A stretch of 64,000 bases of DNA. Origin: Betaproteobacteria bacterium. GTDB lineage: Bacteria > Pseudomonadota > Gammaproteobacteria > Burkholderiales > Burkholderiaceae_C. Numbering within the stretch: position 1 is the stretch's first letter; every line of letters begins with the position of its first letter. The stretch spans positions 372,001-436,000 of the forward strand of contig JADJWD010000006.1 in assembly GCA_016716535.1 (NCBI GenBank), written 5' to 3'. The notes below the pieces were generated by a model. The model saw only the letters and a program-made list of their open reading frames with translations, ran no database searches and had not been told where the DNA came from. The translations under genes were made by a program, and so were the position numbers. Positions 35,059-45,265 of the stretch are shown here, one piece after another.

Positions 35059-35907
35059 ATGGCCGCGCCGCCGATCCACCTGCACCTGATCGCCTACAAC
35101 GAGGCGACGCGCGCCGCCGCGTCCGCCCCCGGCTGGCGGCTGCTCGACAACCTCGCCAACCCGCGGCCCGACTGGTTCGAGTACTGGCCGATCCGCGCGC
35201 ACCTGATCGCCGCCGAGCGTGACGGCGCGCTCGACGAGACCGCCTTCTACGGCTTCTTCTCGCCGAAGTTCACGGCCAAGACCGGGCTCGACCACGCGGC
35301 GGTGCACCACTTCGTCGCCGAGCACGCGCAAGCGGCCGACGTGCTGCTGTTCTCACCGCAGCCCGACATGGGAGCGTTCTTCCTGAATGTCTTCGAGCAG
35401 GGCGAGACCTTCGATGCCGGCCTGATCAACACCTACGGCCGCTTCCTCGCGCACATCGGCCGCCCCGTGCCGTTGGCCCAGCTCGTGATGGACGCGCGCC
35501 AGGTCGTGTTCTCGAACTACTTCGTTGCCCGCCCAGCCTTCTGGCGCGAGTGGCTGGCGCTGAACGAACCGCTGTTTGCCTTCTGCGAGGCCGCGCAAGC
35601 CGAGCCGGCGGCGCAGGCCCTGAAGCAGGACCTGACCGTGGCGACGAGTTACGCCGGCGGCGTGCAGCGCAAGGTGTTCCTGATGGAACGCGCCGCCTCG
35701 CTGCTGCTGGCCACGCAGCCGCAATGGCGCAGCGTACCGCACGACCCGTTCGGCTTCGGGTGGAGCACGGCGCGCTTTCGCGAGCACCCGCAGGACGCGT
35801 TTGTCAGCGATGCGCTGAAGCGCGCCTGGCGCGACACGCGCTGGCCGGAATATCTGCAGGCGTTTGCCGGCGTGCGCCAGCGGTTTGTCGAGGCGCGGGG
35901 GCGCTGA
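35059..35907 (+). CDS. Conserved hypothetical protein next to the sugar operon
   Basis: Soluble protein of 282 residues, no signal peptide or membrane span. It begins IHLHLIAYNEATRAAA and has motifs DNLANPRPDWFEYWPIR, FYGFFSPKFTAKTGLDHAAV, DVLLFSPQPDMGAFFLNVFEQGE (read in parts) and MDARQVVFSNYFVARPAFW. The pattern (short beta-strands, D-N-x-x-N-x-R-x-D-x-x-E-Y-W) occurs in uncharacterised proteins of glycan clusters, and a glycosyltransferase-like role is possible. It is read opposite to the neighbouring diguanylate cyclase and sugar operon; the stop is 13 bp from the convergent cyclase stop. I do not assign a function. Confidence 0.65.
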   Translation: MAAPPIHLHLIAYNEATRAAASAPGWRLLDNLANPRPDWFEYWPIRAHLIAAERDGALDETAFYGFFSPKFTAKTGLDHAAVHHFVAEHAQAADVLLFSPQPDMGAFFLNVFEQGETFDAGLINTYGRFLAHIGRPVPLAQLVMDARQVVFSNYFVARPAFWREWLALNEPLFAFCEAAQAEPAAQALKQDLTVATSYAGGVQRKVFLMERAASLLLATQPQWRSVPHDPFGFGWSTARFREHPQDAFVSDALKRAWRDTRWPEYLQAFAGVRQRFVEARGR

Positions 35908-35919
35908 ACCGGTGGGCTG

Positions 35920-36990
<1,071 letters not shown>

Positions 36991-37150
36991 GGCAGGGTGG
37001 CGTCGACGGGCCCAAGGCGGGTACGGAGACGGCGCGATTTCATAAGGGTTATCGGCACCGCGGCGCAACTTCTTCGCGCCGGGCCGTGCCATTGGTCACA
37101 CCGGGGGCATGCGGGTGTGGGCAGGGGCAGCGGTGGCCGGCAGCCCCCTC

Positions 37151-38062
37151 TCAGATCCCCGACCATCGATCGGCCAGCCGCACGATGCCCGGCTGCGGCA
37201 GCCGGCACGGCGGCGCCCACGGCGGCAGCGTGCTGCACACGCGCCGGCCGGCGGCCAGTGCGACGACGAGCGCAAACGACTCGCAACCCACCACCCAACC
37301 GGCCGCGCCGATGGCCGCGGCGAGCGTGGCGTGGCCGTCGAGCGCCACGTCGACGCCCTCGGCGCGCCTGCGCGCGATCCACGCGTCGTACTTGCCTGGC
37401 CGTTCCGAAGGATGCGGGCGCAGGCGCAGCGGCGCTACGGGGTCGATGCAGGCGGCTGCGCGACGTGTCAAGAAGTGGTCCAGCGCCTGGAACTCGCCCG
37501 GCACGCCGCGGCCCCAGTCGCTGTGCATCGGCTCGAGCACGTAAAGCACCGGCAGCGGCGCATGGGTTGCCGGCAGCGCCGGCACCGCAGCCGCCTCTTC
37601 GCGCAGGTACAGGTTGTCGAAGCAGCGCACGACGGCGCCGGGGAACGAACGTTCGGCGATGGTGCGCGCAGCGTCGTCGGTGACCCAGAACTCGTCGGGC
37701 CAGACGACGTGGCCGGCGCGCTCGAAGCGCATCGGGTAGTTGACCCAGTGGTCGATGACGGCGGCCGAGAAGATGCCGCGCTCGCGCGCGAGCAGGCGCG
37801 CGCGGTGCTCAAGGTCGCTCGCCCAGCCGGTGCCCGAAAGCAGCATCGCGGCGCCGTCGAGCGCGGCCTCCAGTTCGCCGGGCGCCCCGGTCGGGGCGGC
37901 GCTGCCGAAGCGCTGCGTGAAGAGGCGCGCCGCCGGGCCGGCCATCACCGGCCTCGTCATCGGTCGCAAGGTCGGATCGCCCTGCAACCACGGCAGGACG
38001 ACGTTGCACGCGCCCGCGTCGTGGCAGACGACGGCCAGCGGCCGGCGCAGCGCGGGCGTCAT
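37151..38062 (-). CDS. Unassigned GT-B-like protein, last gene of the sugar operon
   Basis: Soluble protein of 303 residues. It opens with RPLAVVCHDAGACNVVLPWL, followed by MLLSGTGWASDLEHRARL, VIDHWVNYPMRFERAG, VLYVLEPMHSDWGRGVP, LRLRPHPSERPGKYDAWI and a final GWVVGCESFALVVALAAGRR. The order of an N-terminal Rossmann-like half and a C-terminal half with R-P-H-P and an S-F-A loop resembles GT-B nucleotide-sugar transferases of surface polysaccharides. No named family can be assigned safely. Start ATG 38062 overlaps the GNAT stop (ATGA), so it belongs to the coupled operon. Confidence 0.6.
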   Translation of the reverse strand: MTPALRRPLAVVCHDAGACNVVLPWLQGDPTLRPMTRPVMAGPAARLFTQRFGSAAPTGAPGELEAALDGAAMLLSGTGWASDLEHRARLLARERGIFSAAVIDHWVNYPMRFERAGHVVWPDEFWVTDDAARTIAERSFPGAVVRCFDNLYLREEAAAVPALPATHAPLPVLYVLEPMHSDWGRGVPGEFQALDHFLTRRAAACIDPVAPLRLRPHPSERPGKYDAWIARRRAEGVDVALDGHATLAAAIGAAGWVVGCESFALVVALAAGRRVCSTLPPWAPPCRLPQPGIVRLADRWSGI

Positions 38063-38664
38063 CGCACCGGCGCGGAAGAGGTCGGCGCGAACCGCGCGAA
38101 GTAGACGATGTCGGTTGGCACGCCGTCGACGAGTTCCTGTGCGCGGCGCACGGCTTCGCGGACCATGCCCGAGCGCTCGGCCACGGCGAGCATCGCGCGG
38201 TTGCAGGCCAGCGTGCCGGCCGTCACTTTGCGCACACCCGCCGTCGTCACCAGCCAGTCGGTGAGCAGTTGCCAGGCTTCGAGGCCGATGCCCTGCCCCC
38301 AGACGGCGCGCTCGCCGAGCAGGATGCCGACGTCGGCGGTGCCGTGCGGCTGCGAGCGGTAGGCGGTGAGCGTGCCGACGGCGAGTTCGTCGCCATCGCT
38401 GCCATCCGAACCGGAGGCCGCCTCCGCCCGCGCAACGCGAAGGCTGACGAACAGGTTCGCGCTGCCCGCGAAGCTCCCGAAATAGCGCTCGCAGCTTTCG
38501 CGCGTGTGCCGCACGAAGCGCTGGTTGCTGTAGCGCACGACCTCGGGGTCGTTGAGCCAGCCGATGTAGGCGTCGGTGATGTCGGCGGCGGTGAACGGCC
38601 GCAGGCGCACGCGCCGGCCACGCAGGAGTGACGGCAGCGGCGTCGCCGGCAGCGGCTGCGTCAT
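38059..38664 (-). CDS. GNAT acetyltransferase of the sugar operon
   Basis: RimJ/RimL-like N-acyltransferase of 201 residues. Beginning VRLRPFTAADITDAYIGWLN, it has the acetyl-CoA loop in AVWGQGIGLEAWQLLTDW (Q/R-G-x-G-x-A type) and the late strand VRKVTAGTLACNRAMLAV. The inserted EAASGSDGSDGDE stretch is a low-complexity loop. In this operon it most likely acylates the amino group placed by the DegT-type aminotransferase encoded just upstream; that is inference from order. The start overlaps the aminotransferase stop and its own stop overlaps the next start (both ATGA). Confidence 0.85.
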   Translation of the reverse strand: MTQPLPATPLPSLLRGRRVRLRPFTAADITDAYIGWLNDPEVVRYSNQRFVRHTRESCERYFGSFAGSANLFVSLRVARAEAASGSDGSDGDELAVGTLTAYRSQPHGTADVGILLGERAVWGQGIGLEAWQLLTDWLVTTAGVRKVTAGTLACNRAMLAVAERSGMVREAVRRAQELVDGVPTDIVYFARFAPTSSAPVR

Positions 38665-40091
38665 CCGCGCGCGCCGGCGGTCAGGCGGCTCGCGGCCGGC
38701 ATCGGCACAGGCGCCGCCGTCGCTGCCACAGCCGCGGCACCCGGCACCGCCATCGACACCGCCCCTGGCGCCGGCCGCAGCCGGTCCAGTTGCGCCCACA
38801 CCTTGTGGAAGGCGCCGACGATCTGCGCGATCTGCTCGGGCCCGTGCGCGAACTGCCCGAGCGCCAGGCCGAGGAAGGTCTGCGCGTGCAGCCGCTCGGC
38901 CACCGGGCACTGGCCGGGGCCGTAGTGAATGACACGGTCGCAGTACGGGCTCGCCCACGGGAAGCCGCCGGTGCCGTAAGCGACCTTGTGGCGGAACATC
39001 GGCAGCAGGTGCAGGTTCTGGTAGCTGCCCACCAGCCCCGGCACGCCCTCGGCCGCGAGCGCCTCGACGATGCGCGCGCGCGGCAGGCCGAGCGCCGACA
39101 CGTCGATCTGCAACCCGTAGATGTAGTACGCGTGTGTGTTGCCCACGGCGACACGCGGCGTCTTCAGCCCGGGCAGGCCGGCCAGGCCCGCATCGAGCTG
39201 CGCCGCGGCGCGCTGGCGCGCGGCCACGCGCGGCGCCAGCTTGGACAGCTGCACCGAGGCGATCGCCGCTTCGATCTCGCCCATGCGGAAGTTGAAGCCG
39301 AGCATGTTGGCCAGCTCCGCCGGCCGCTCGCTTTGCACCACGGCTTCGGCGTGATTGCGGATCATCGCCAGGCGCCTGGCATGACGGTCGTCGTCGGTGA
39401 CGAGCACGCCGCCTTCGCCGCAGTGGATGTGCTTGTGGTAGTTCAGGCTGTAGCCGCCGATGTCGGCGAGCGTGCCGGCCATGCGGTCGAAGACCTTCGC
39501 GCCCGGCGCCTGCGCGCAGTCGCCGAGCAGCTTCAGGCCGTGTTTCGCGCAGACCGCGCGCAGCGCCGCCATGTCCGCACTCTGGCCGAAGATGTCCACG
39601 GCAATCACCGCCCGCGTGCGCGGGCCGATCTGCCGCTCGACCGAGGCGGGGTCGATGTTGAACGTGTCGCGGTCGATGTCGGCGAAGACCGGGATGCCGC
39701 ACCAGTGCAGGATGGCGGTGGCCGTGGCCGCCATCGTCCACGGCGTCGTGATCACTTCGTCGCCGGGCTCGAGGCCGATCGCGCCGACCGCGGCGACGAG
39801 GCCCGAGGTCCACGAGTTCACGGCGATCGCGTGCTTGACGCCGAAGTACTCGGCCGCCTGGGCCTCGAACGCGCGCACCCGCGGGCCACCCATGAAGGCC
39901 TGGCCCGGCGCGCCGATGTAGCCCGACAGCACGCCGCTGCGAATGACGGCGCTGGCCGCGGCGACATCGTCCTCACCCATCGTCTGCACCGGTGGCAGCG
40001 GCTGGGTGATGGCGCGCGGGCCGCCGAACAGCGCCAGCGGCAGGTGGTCGGCGGCACGGCTGGAGGCGCGGTGGTGTTCGAGTTGCGTCAT
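38661..40091 (-). CDS. DegT/DnrJ/EryC1/StrS family sugar aminotransferase
   Basis: PLP-dependent transferase that aminates a keto-sugar nucleotide. It has 476 residues, about 80 longer than usual because of an N-terminal extension (MTQLEHHRASSRAADHLPLA) and an Ala/Pro-rich C-terminal tail. Core segments are AIAVNSWTSGLVAAVGAIG (phosphate loop), EVITTPWTMAATATAI, KLLGDCAQAPGA (PLP-ring Asp) and GGYSLNYHKHIHCGEGGVLVT with the Schiff-base Lys, then HAYYIYGLQID. Start ATG 40091 overlaps the oxidoreductase stop. The keto substrate would be produced by that Gfo/Idh/MocA-type enzyme. Confidence 0.93.
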   Translation of the reverse strand: MTQLEHHRASSRAADHLPLALFGGPRAITQPLPPVQTMGEDDVAAASAVIRSGVLSGYIGAPGQAFMGGPRVRAFEAQAAEYFGVKHAIAVNSWTSGLVAAVGAIGLEPGDEVITTPWTMAATATAILHWCGIPVFADIDRDTFNIDPASVERQIGPRTRAVIAVDIFGQSADMAALRAVCAKHGLKLLGDCAQAPGAKVFDRMAGTLADIGGYSLNYHKHIHCGEGGVLVTDDDRHARRLAMIRNHAEAVVQSERPAELANMLGFNFRMGEIEAAIASVQLSKLAPRVAARQRAAAQLDAGLAGLPGLKTPRVAVGNTHAYYIYGLQIDVSALGLPRARIVEALAAEGVPGLVGSYQNLHLLPMFRHKVAYGTGGFPWASPYCDRVIHYGPGQCPVAERLHAQTFLGLALGQFAHGPEQIAQIVGAFHKVWAQLDRLRPAPGAVSMAVPGAAAVAATAAPVPMPAASRLTAGARG

Positions 40092-41254
40092 GCGATCTGC
40101 TCGGTGGGCCGCGGGCGGACCGGCGGCGGGGGCACGGTGGGGGTGGCGGGGCTCGGCGACGAAAGTGGCGAGCCTGGCGCAACTGGTGAAACTGGCGACA
40201 GCCTCGACAGCGGCGCCAGGCCGCGCCGCACCGGCTCGGTCAGCGTCGGCAGGTCGCCTTCGGGCAGGCCGCGCGAGCGGCGGTGGATCTGCTCGCACAG
40301 GCGCTGCGCCGAGAGCGCCGTCTCGCCGGTGCTGGCCAGCGCCGCGCCGCGTGTCAGCGCGTCGTGGAGGTTGGTCACCGCGGCCAGCGTGCTGGCGTGG
40401 TATTCGCCGCTCGCGCGCTGGCCGGCGTCGAGCACGGCATAGCCCTTGAAGTGCGGGCTCGCGACGATGCGGCGGACGCGCCAGCCGGCGCCGCCGTCTT
40501 CCATCGCGACCATGCCGCGCTCGGTGAACAGCTGCAGCTCGAACACCGCGTAGTCGCCGGCGTGCGCCGGGTTCAGCGTCACCGGCACGCCGCTGCGCGT
40601 TTGCAGCAGCGCCGGCACCGTCGGGTCGTCGTGCCAGTGGTCGGTCGACGGCGCGCCGGCAGACAGCAGCATGAGCGGCCCGAGCAGCATCTGCACCAGG
40701 TCGACGAGGTGGCTGCCGTTGTTCAGCACGCCCTTGTTGTAGATGCCGATCGCCGAGCGCACCGCGCCCCACGGCCCGGCGCTGCCCGCGGCCAGCTCGC
40801 GCTGCAGGCGCACGATGTCCGGCGCCCAGCGGCGGTTGTGGTTGACGGCCATCTTCACGCCGGCCGCGGCGCACACCTGCACGGCGGCGGCGGTGTCGGC
40901 GGCGGTCATCGTCACCGGCTTCTCGCAGAAGACGAGGCGCGGGTGCAGCGACAGGATCGCGGCGATGTGCGCGGCGTGCAGCGCCGTCGGCGAGCACAGG
41001 CTCACGACGTCGTACGGCCCGGCCGCGGCCGCCGCGTCGACGGTGGCGAAGCCCTTCTCGACGAGCCAGCGCTGCATGAAGGCCTCGCGCCGCACGGCAT
41101 CGGGCTCGACGCAGCCGACGAGCCGGAAGCCGCCGTGCCGCACGTAGGCGCCGGCATGCGTGAGCGGCAGCGCGCTCGCGGGGCGCTCGGCGTCGAAGCC
41201 GCCGGCGATGTTGCCGCAGCCGACGATCAGCACCCGCAGTTGCTGGAGGTTCAT
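40088..41254 (-). CDS. Gfo/Idh/MocA-family sugar oxidoreductase
   Basis: NAD(P)-dependent enzyme that oxidises a sugar or nucleotide-sugar hydroxyl. It has 388 residues. The Rossmann domain is VLIVGCGNIAGGFD; the catalytic E-K-P is in RLVFCEKPVTMTAADTA, with VNHNRRWAPDIVRL and YNKGVLNNGSHLVDLVQML in the C-terminal half. The final 35 residues are Pro/Ser repeats (LSPVSPVAPGSP and similar) with no counterpart in the family. The start overlaps the amidase stop and the stop overlaps the aminotransferase start (ATGA at both ends). Confidence 0.9.
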   Translation of the reverse strand: MNLQQLRVLIVGCGNIAGGFDAERPASALPLTHAGAYVRHGGFRLVGCVEPDAVRREAFMQRWLVEKGFATVDAAAAAGPYDVVSLCSPTALHAAHIAAILSLHPRLVFCEKPVTMTAADTAAAVQVCAAAGVKMAVNHNRRWAPDIVRLQRELAAGSAGPWGAVRSAIGIYNKGVLNNGSHLVDLVQMLLGPLMLLSAGAPSTDHWHDDPTVPALLQTRSGVPVTLNPAHAGDYAVFELQLFTERGMVAMEDGGAGWRVRRIVASPHFKGYAVLDAGQRASGEYHASTLAAVTNLHDALTRGAALASTGETALSAQRLCEQIHRRSRGLPEGDLPTLTEPVRRGLAPLSRLSPVSPVAPGSPLSSPSPATPTVPPPPVRPRPTEQIA

Positions 41255-42711
41255 GCCGGCACTCCGGGTGCGGTGGCCGGCGCTCGTGCGGTCACCGCGG
41301 CGCCGCTGTAGGCCGTGCCGTACTCGGCGCCATACGGCTGCACGAACGAGTGCGCCGGCAGCAGCCGCGCCTCGACCGCCTCGGCAACGAACTTCAACAG
41401 CAGCGGGTCGTTGTAGCGCCGCGCCACGAGCTGCAGCCCGAACGGCAGCCCGCGCGGCGAGCGGAAAGCCGGCGCGCTGACGGCCGGCAGCTGCGCCAGC
41501 GTCCACATCAGCGCCGAATCCGGCGCCTCCTCGACATGCCGCGGCGGCGCCTCGCCGGCGGTCGACAGCGTCACCGCCACGTCGAAGCCGCGCATGAAAC
41601 GCTCGGCGATGCGCGCGAGTTCCACCTGCCGCTCGAGCGCCGCCTCGTACTCGGCCGGCGTGACTTGCTGGCCGGCTTCGATCAGCGCCTTCATCACCGG
41701 CGAGACGAGTTCGGCGCGCTCGTGTTCGGCCTTGAAGTAGTAGGCGAGCGCGCGGTTGTAGATCGTCGCGTGCACGCGGTGGCACTCGGCCAGCTCGTAA
41801 GGCAGTTCGGGCTCGACGAACTCGATGCGCTGGCCGAGCGTGCGATCGGCGAGCCAGGCCCAGCCTTCCATCGCCTGGCGCGCATAGGCCGGGGCGTGCG
41901 CCCAGACGGCGGGGCGCAGCAGCGCCACGCGCCACGGCCGGCCCGCCGGAGCGGCCTGGCGCTGCACGTCGTTGAACGCGGCGTGGCTGATCGGATAGTC
42001 GCGCCCGTCGACGCGCAGCGCGTCGAGCACGGGCTGCAAGTCCGCGGCGTGACCGACGAAGAAGCCCACCGTGTCGAGGCTGTCGGTCGTCTTCAGCATG
42101 CCGGTGCGCGGGATGAGGCCGAAGCTCGGCTTCATGCCCCACACGCCCGTGAAACTCGCCGGCCGCACGATGCTGCCCGCCGTCTGCGTGCCCAACGCCA
42201 CCGGCACCATGCCGGTGGCGACGGCGACCGCGCTGCCGCTGGAGCTGGTGCCCGGCGTGCGCTCGGCCGCCCACGGGTTGAGCGTCTTGCCCAGCGTGTG
42301 CACGGCGAACTCGGCCGTCACCGTCTTGCCGGGGATCAGCGCGCCGGCGCGCTTCAGGTGGAACACCGCTCGCGCGTCGTTGCCCGGCGTGAAGCCGGAC
42401 CACAGCGGGCTGCCCATCTGCGTCGGAAAGTCGGTCGTGTTGAAGATGTCCTTCACGCCGACCGGCACACCTTCGAGTGCGCGCAATGTCTCGCCGCGTG
42501 CGATGCGCGCCGTCGCTTCGGCCGCTGCCGCCTGCAGGCGTTCGCCGTCGAACTTGACCCAGGCGTGCACGTCGAACTCGCTGCGCGCCACGGCGGCGCG
42601 ACAGGCCTCGGCGGCGTCGATCGGCGTGAAGGTGCCGCCCGCGTAGCCGGCGAGCAGCTCGCGCACGCCGTGGCGGTGGAAGTCGACTATCGCGGTGTTC
42701 GGCGCGCTCAT
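41251..42711 (-). CDS. Amidase-signature-family hydrolase within the sugar operon
   Basis: Ser-cisSer-Lys amidohydrolase of 486 residues related to GatA and general amidases. The triad is visible: Lys in PVGVKDIFNTTDF, cis-Ser in PGTSSSGSAVAVATGMV and the nucleophile Ser in GTQTAGSIVRPASFTGVWG. An N-terminal helical region (RELLAGYAGGTFTPIDAAEA) precedes it. It sits between a PP-loop amidotransferase gene (upstream) and a sugar oxidoreductase gene, with four-base overlaps on both sides, an unusual place for an amidase. Possible roles are ammonia supply from an amide, or hydrolysis of a sugar amide. Confidence 0.88.
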   Translation of the reverse strand: MSAPNTAIVDFHRHGVRELLAGYAGGTFTPIDAAEACRAAVARSEFDVHAWVKFDGERLQAAAAEATARIARGETLRALEGVPVGVKDIFNTTDFPTQMGSPLWSGFTPGNDARAVFHLKRAGALIPGKTVTAEFAVHTLGKTLNPWAAERTPGTSSSGSAVAVATGMVPVALGTQTAGSIVRPASFTGVWGMKPSFGLIPRTGMLKTTDSLDTVGFFVGHAADLQPVLDALRVDGRDYPISHAAFNDVQRQAAPAGRPWRVALLRPAVWAHAPAYARQAMEGWAWLADRTLGQRIEFVEPELPYELAECHRVHATIYNRALAYYFKAEHERAELVSPVMKALIEAGQQVTPAEYEAALERQVELARIAERFMRGFDVAVTLSTAGEAPPRHVEEAPDSALMWTLAQLPAVSAPAFRSPRGLPFGLQLVARRYNDPLLLKFVAEAVEARLLPAHSFVQPYGAEYGTAYSGAAVTARAPATAPGVPA

Positions 42712-44012
42712 GCCACGTCCTTCGCGCGCATGCGCTCGATCACCTGCTGCGGGTACGGCACGAGCCGCTCCTCGTTCGGCGCCTTCTTCTCGTAGATCGG
42801 GATGACCTTGCCTTGCAGCTCGGGCCGGCGTTGCTTCTCGAGCGCGGCGAAGAACTCGGCTTCGGTGAGGCCGGTGATCTTCAGGTAGTGGTCCAGGCCC
42901 TCGGGGCGCACGGCGTCGTGCTCGCGGATCAGCTCGAAGGCCTCGTCGCGGCTCAGCAACCCCGCGCGCACGTCGACGCTGGCGTGGAAGGTGCTGCGGC
43001 CGTAGCCGCGCTTGAGGTAACACGCGAGGTCGTGCACGCCGGGCATCACGCACTCGGCGCTCTTGTAGCGCTTGAAGCTGCCCTCGACCTGCGTCTCGCG
43101 CCAGCCGAAGTTGTCGCGCACGAACTCGGTCTGGCGCTCGTCGTCCCAGAAGAGGTAGTCGCCGAGGTGGATGCCGAAGACGCCGACACGCTCGCAGTCC
43201 TCGGCGCTGGGCACGTTGAACGGCTCGAGGTCCTTCTCGGTGACGGCCCAGTCGGCGCCGTATTCCTCGGCACGGCGCACCATCTGGTCGGGGCGCAGCT
43301 TGGCGCTGACCTTCGTGAAGTACTCGCGGTCGAACTTGCGCACCGGGTTCAGGTAGCTTGCACGGCCGGAGCTCTCCGCGATGCTCTCGCCCCAGATCAG
43401 CAGCGGGATGTTGAAGCGCACCGCCACCTGCAGCGGGAAGCTGCCGACGCCGGCGTGGCAGTGCCAGCAGGCATCGCCGATGCCGAAGATCGAGTGCCGG
43501 GCCAGCTTGTTCACGAGCTTCCTGTTCGGCGTGAACATGATGTGGTCCACGTTGAACTGCTCGAGCGAGTTCATCAGGTTGTACCAACCGGTCTCGCTGA
43601 ACCAGTTGTGGCTGAAGGTCACCGCCAGCGGCTTCATGCCGTAGATCTGCGTCAGCACGTAGAGCTGGAACGTGCTGTCCTTGCCGCCGGAAATCGGGAT
43701 GATGCAGTCGTAGTTGCTGCCGGCCTTGGCCTTGGCCTCGTCGAGGATCCGGCGCAGCGCCCGCTCGCGCGCCGTCCAGTCGATGTGGATCTTCTGCTCG
43801 GCGCTCTGGCAGGCCTGGCACACGCCGAGCTCGTCGAAGACGACCCCTTCCTGCGTCTGCGGGATGCAGCAGCGCACGCAGTACTTCAGGTGCTTGAACG
43901 GCTTGCCGGCCGGCTCGTCGGCGTCTTCGGGGCGGGAGAGCAGGCGGGTGAACGGCGTGCCGTTGGCGGCTTCGGCTTTTTGTTCGCTTCGGGCAGGGGC
44001 AGGCAAGGGCAT
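42708..44012 (-). CDS. N-acetyl sugar amidotransferase (PseA/WbpG-like)
   Basis: PP-loop ATPase that activates an N-acetyl sugar for amidation, forming an acetamidino group. It has 434 residues. After a Cys-rich knuckle (YCVRCCIPQTQEG and GVCQACQSAEQ), the PP-loop reads IIPISGGKDSTFQLYVL. HNWFSETGWYNLMNSLEQF, CWHCHAGVGSFPLQVA and LIWGESIAESSGRA follow, as in WbpG/PseA relatives. It is the first gene of six linked by ATGA overlaps. In the best-known systems a HisH/HisF-like pair delivers ammonia; neither is in this operon, which instead has an amidase. ATG 44012 is chosen because the extension to 44153 has no homology. Confidence 0.9.
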   Translation of the reverse strand: MPLPAPARSEQKAEAANGTPFTRLLSRPEDADEPAGKPFKHLKYCVRCCIPQTQEGVVFDELGVCQACQSAEQKIHIDWTARERALRRILDEAKAKAGSNYDCIIPISGGKDSTFQLYVLTQIYGMKPLAVTFSHNWFSETGWYNLMNSLEQFNVDHIMFTPNRKLVNKLARHSIFGIGDACWHCHAGVGSFPLQVAVRFNIPLLIWGESIAESSGRASYLNPVRKFDREYFTKVSAKLRPDQMVRRAEEYGADWAVTEKDLEPFNVPSAEDCERVGVFGIHLGDYLFWDDERQTEFVRDNFGWRETQVEGSFKRYKSAECVMPGVHDLACYLKRGYGRSTFHASVDVRAGLLSRDEAFELIREHDAVRPEGLDHYLKITGLTEAEFFAALEKQRRPELQGKVIPIYEKKAPNEERLVPYPQQVIERMRAKDVA

Positions 44013-44121
44013 CACACGGACTCCGGGAGGTCTTGGCAGCGTAGCCAGCGCCCGGCCGGGCGATGCCTCGAATCGGGAGGGAATCCGGGTGTTACTTCGG
44101 TCGCACGGTATCGTGCGCCGC

Positions 44122-45265
44122 ATGCGCTGCCGTGCCGTTCGTTCCGTCCGCACCCCCTGGCCGCCTCGGCGCTATTGCTGCTGCTGCTGGGCTGCACGAC
44201 GCCGCCCTCCCCGACCGCGCCACCCGCGTCGGTCCTCGCTCCGCCCGCCGCGATGCACGTCGAAGGCGTGCCGCCGCTCGATGCCGCGCTCGTGCCGGCA
44301 CTGCGCCGTTATGCCGAGGTCACGGGGCACGGCATCGCCGACTGGCACCCGACGGCGCGCGAGATGCTCGTCGTGCACCGCGCGCGCGGGCTGGCGCTCG
44401 TGGCCTCGGTGCCGCTGGATCGCGGGGCGCGCGGTGACTCCCCCGCGGCTCGCACCGCGTTGACGACCCGCCTGACGCTCGTCGACCCGCTGGCCCCCGA
44501 AGCGCCGGGCGGTCGCCGCGTCGTCGCCGAACTGCCGGGCGCCGGCTGGTTCGGCGGCGACGTCTCGCCCGACGAGACACGGTTGGCACTCACGCGCTAC
44601 TACAGCGCCACGCACTCCGAGGTCTGGCTGCTCGAGTTGCCGCGCGTCACCGCCGACACAACACCGCCGACCACGGCCACGCCGCGCCGCCTGCTGCCCG
44701 CTGCCGGCGAGACGCTGCGCGCCGCGCACTTCGTCGAAGGCTTCACGCCCGACGGCCGCGACGAGCTGCGATTGATCGACCTCTCGACCCACACCGAGCG
44801 GCCGCTGCCCGCCGCGCTGCCCACAGGCGGCGTCAGCGCGATCCGCCTGCACCCGGGCAGCGGCGAGATCGCGTTCGTACACGGGCCGGGGCAGGTGCAC
44901 TCGCTGCCAAGCTCGGCTGGAACGGCCGCATGAACTACCTCTTGATGGAGCGCGGCGTCGCGCTCTTCGAGCCCAACGTGCGCGGCTCCAGCGGCTGCGG
45001 CAAGACGTTCCTCGACCTGGACAACGGCCGCGCACGCGAGAACTCGGTGCGCGACATGGAAAGCGCGATCGACTGGACCGCGACGCACCCGCGGCTCGAT
45101 GCAGCGCGCGTCGTCGTCTACGGCGGCAGCTACGGCGGCTACATGGCGCTGGCGGCGGCGACGCGGCTGTCGCACAAGATCGCCGGCGCCGTCTCGACGG
45201 TGGGCATCAGCAACTTCGTCAGCTTCCTCGAGAACACCGAGAGCTACCGGCGCGACCTGCGCCGC
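44122..45265 (+). pseudogene. S9-family peptidase, broken by deletions and truncation
   Basis: Remnant of a prolyl-oligopeptidase-type lipoprotein. A start at 44122 (MRCRAVRSVRT) joins, after a one-base shift in a C run near 44152, to LAASALLLLLLGC, a lipoprotein signal. Propeller fragments follow (ADWHPTAREMLVVHRA, GGDVSPDETRLALTRYY). At about 44905-44925 most of the propeller is missing. The alpha/beta-hydrolase part resumes in another frame (LGWNGRMNYLLMERG, FEPNVRGSSGCGKTF, VVYGGSYGGYMALAAA with the nucleophile Ser). It stops at about SYRRDLRR, so the catalytic Asp and His are gone. Beyond about 45260 the sequence belongs to a reversed LysR fragment. A large genuine loss, not a sequencing artefact. 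Confidence 0.85.

Noticed and set aside
38059..43821. Long fused open frames (38059-39813, 38661-40997, 40088-42403, 41251-43821) as multidomain proteins
   Set aside because: They are chance upstream extensions of overlapping genes; domain homology and ATGA junctions give separate starts.
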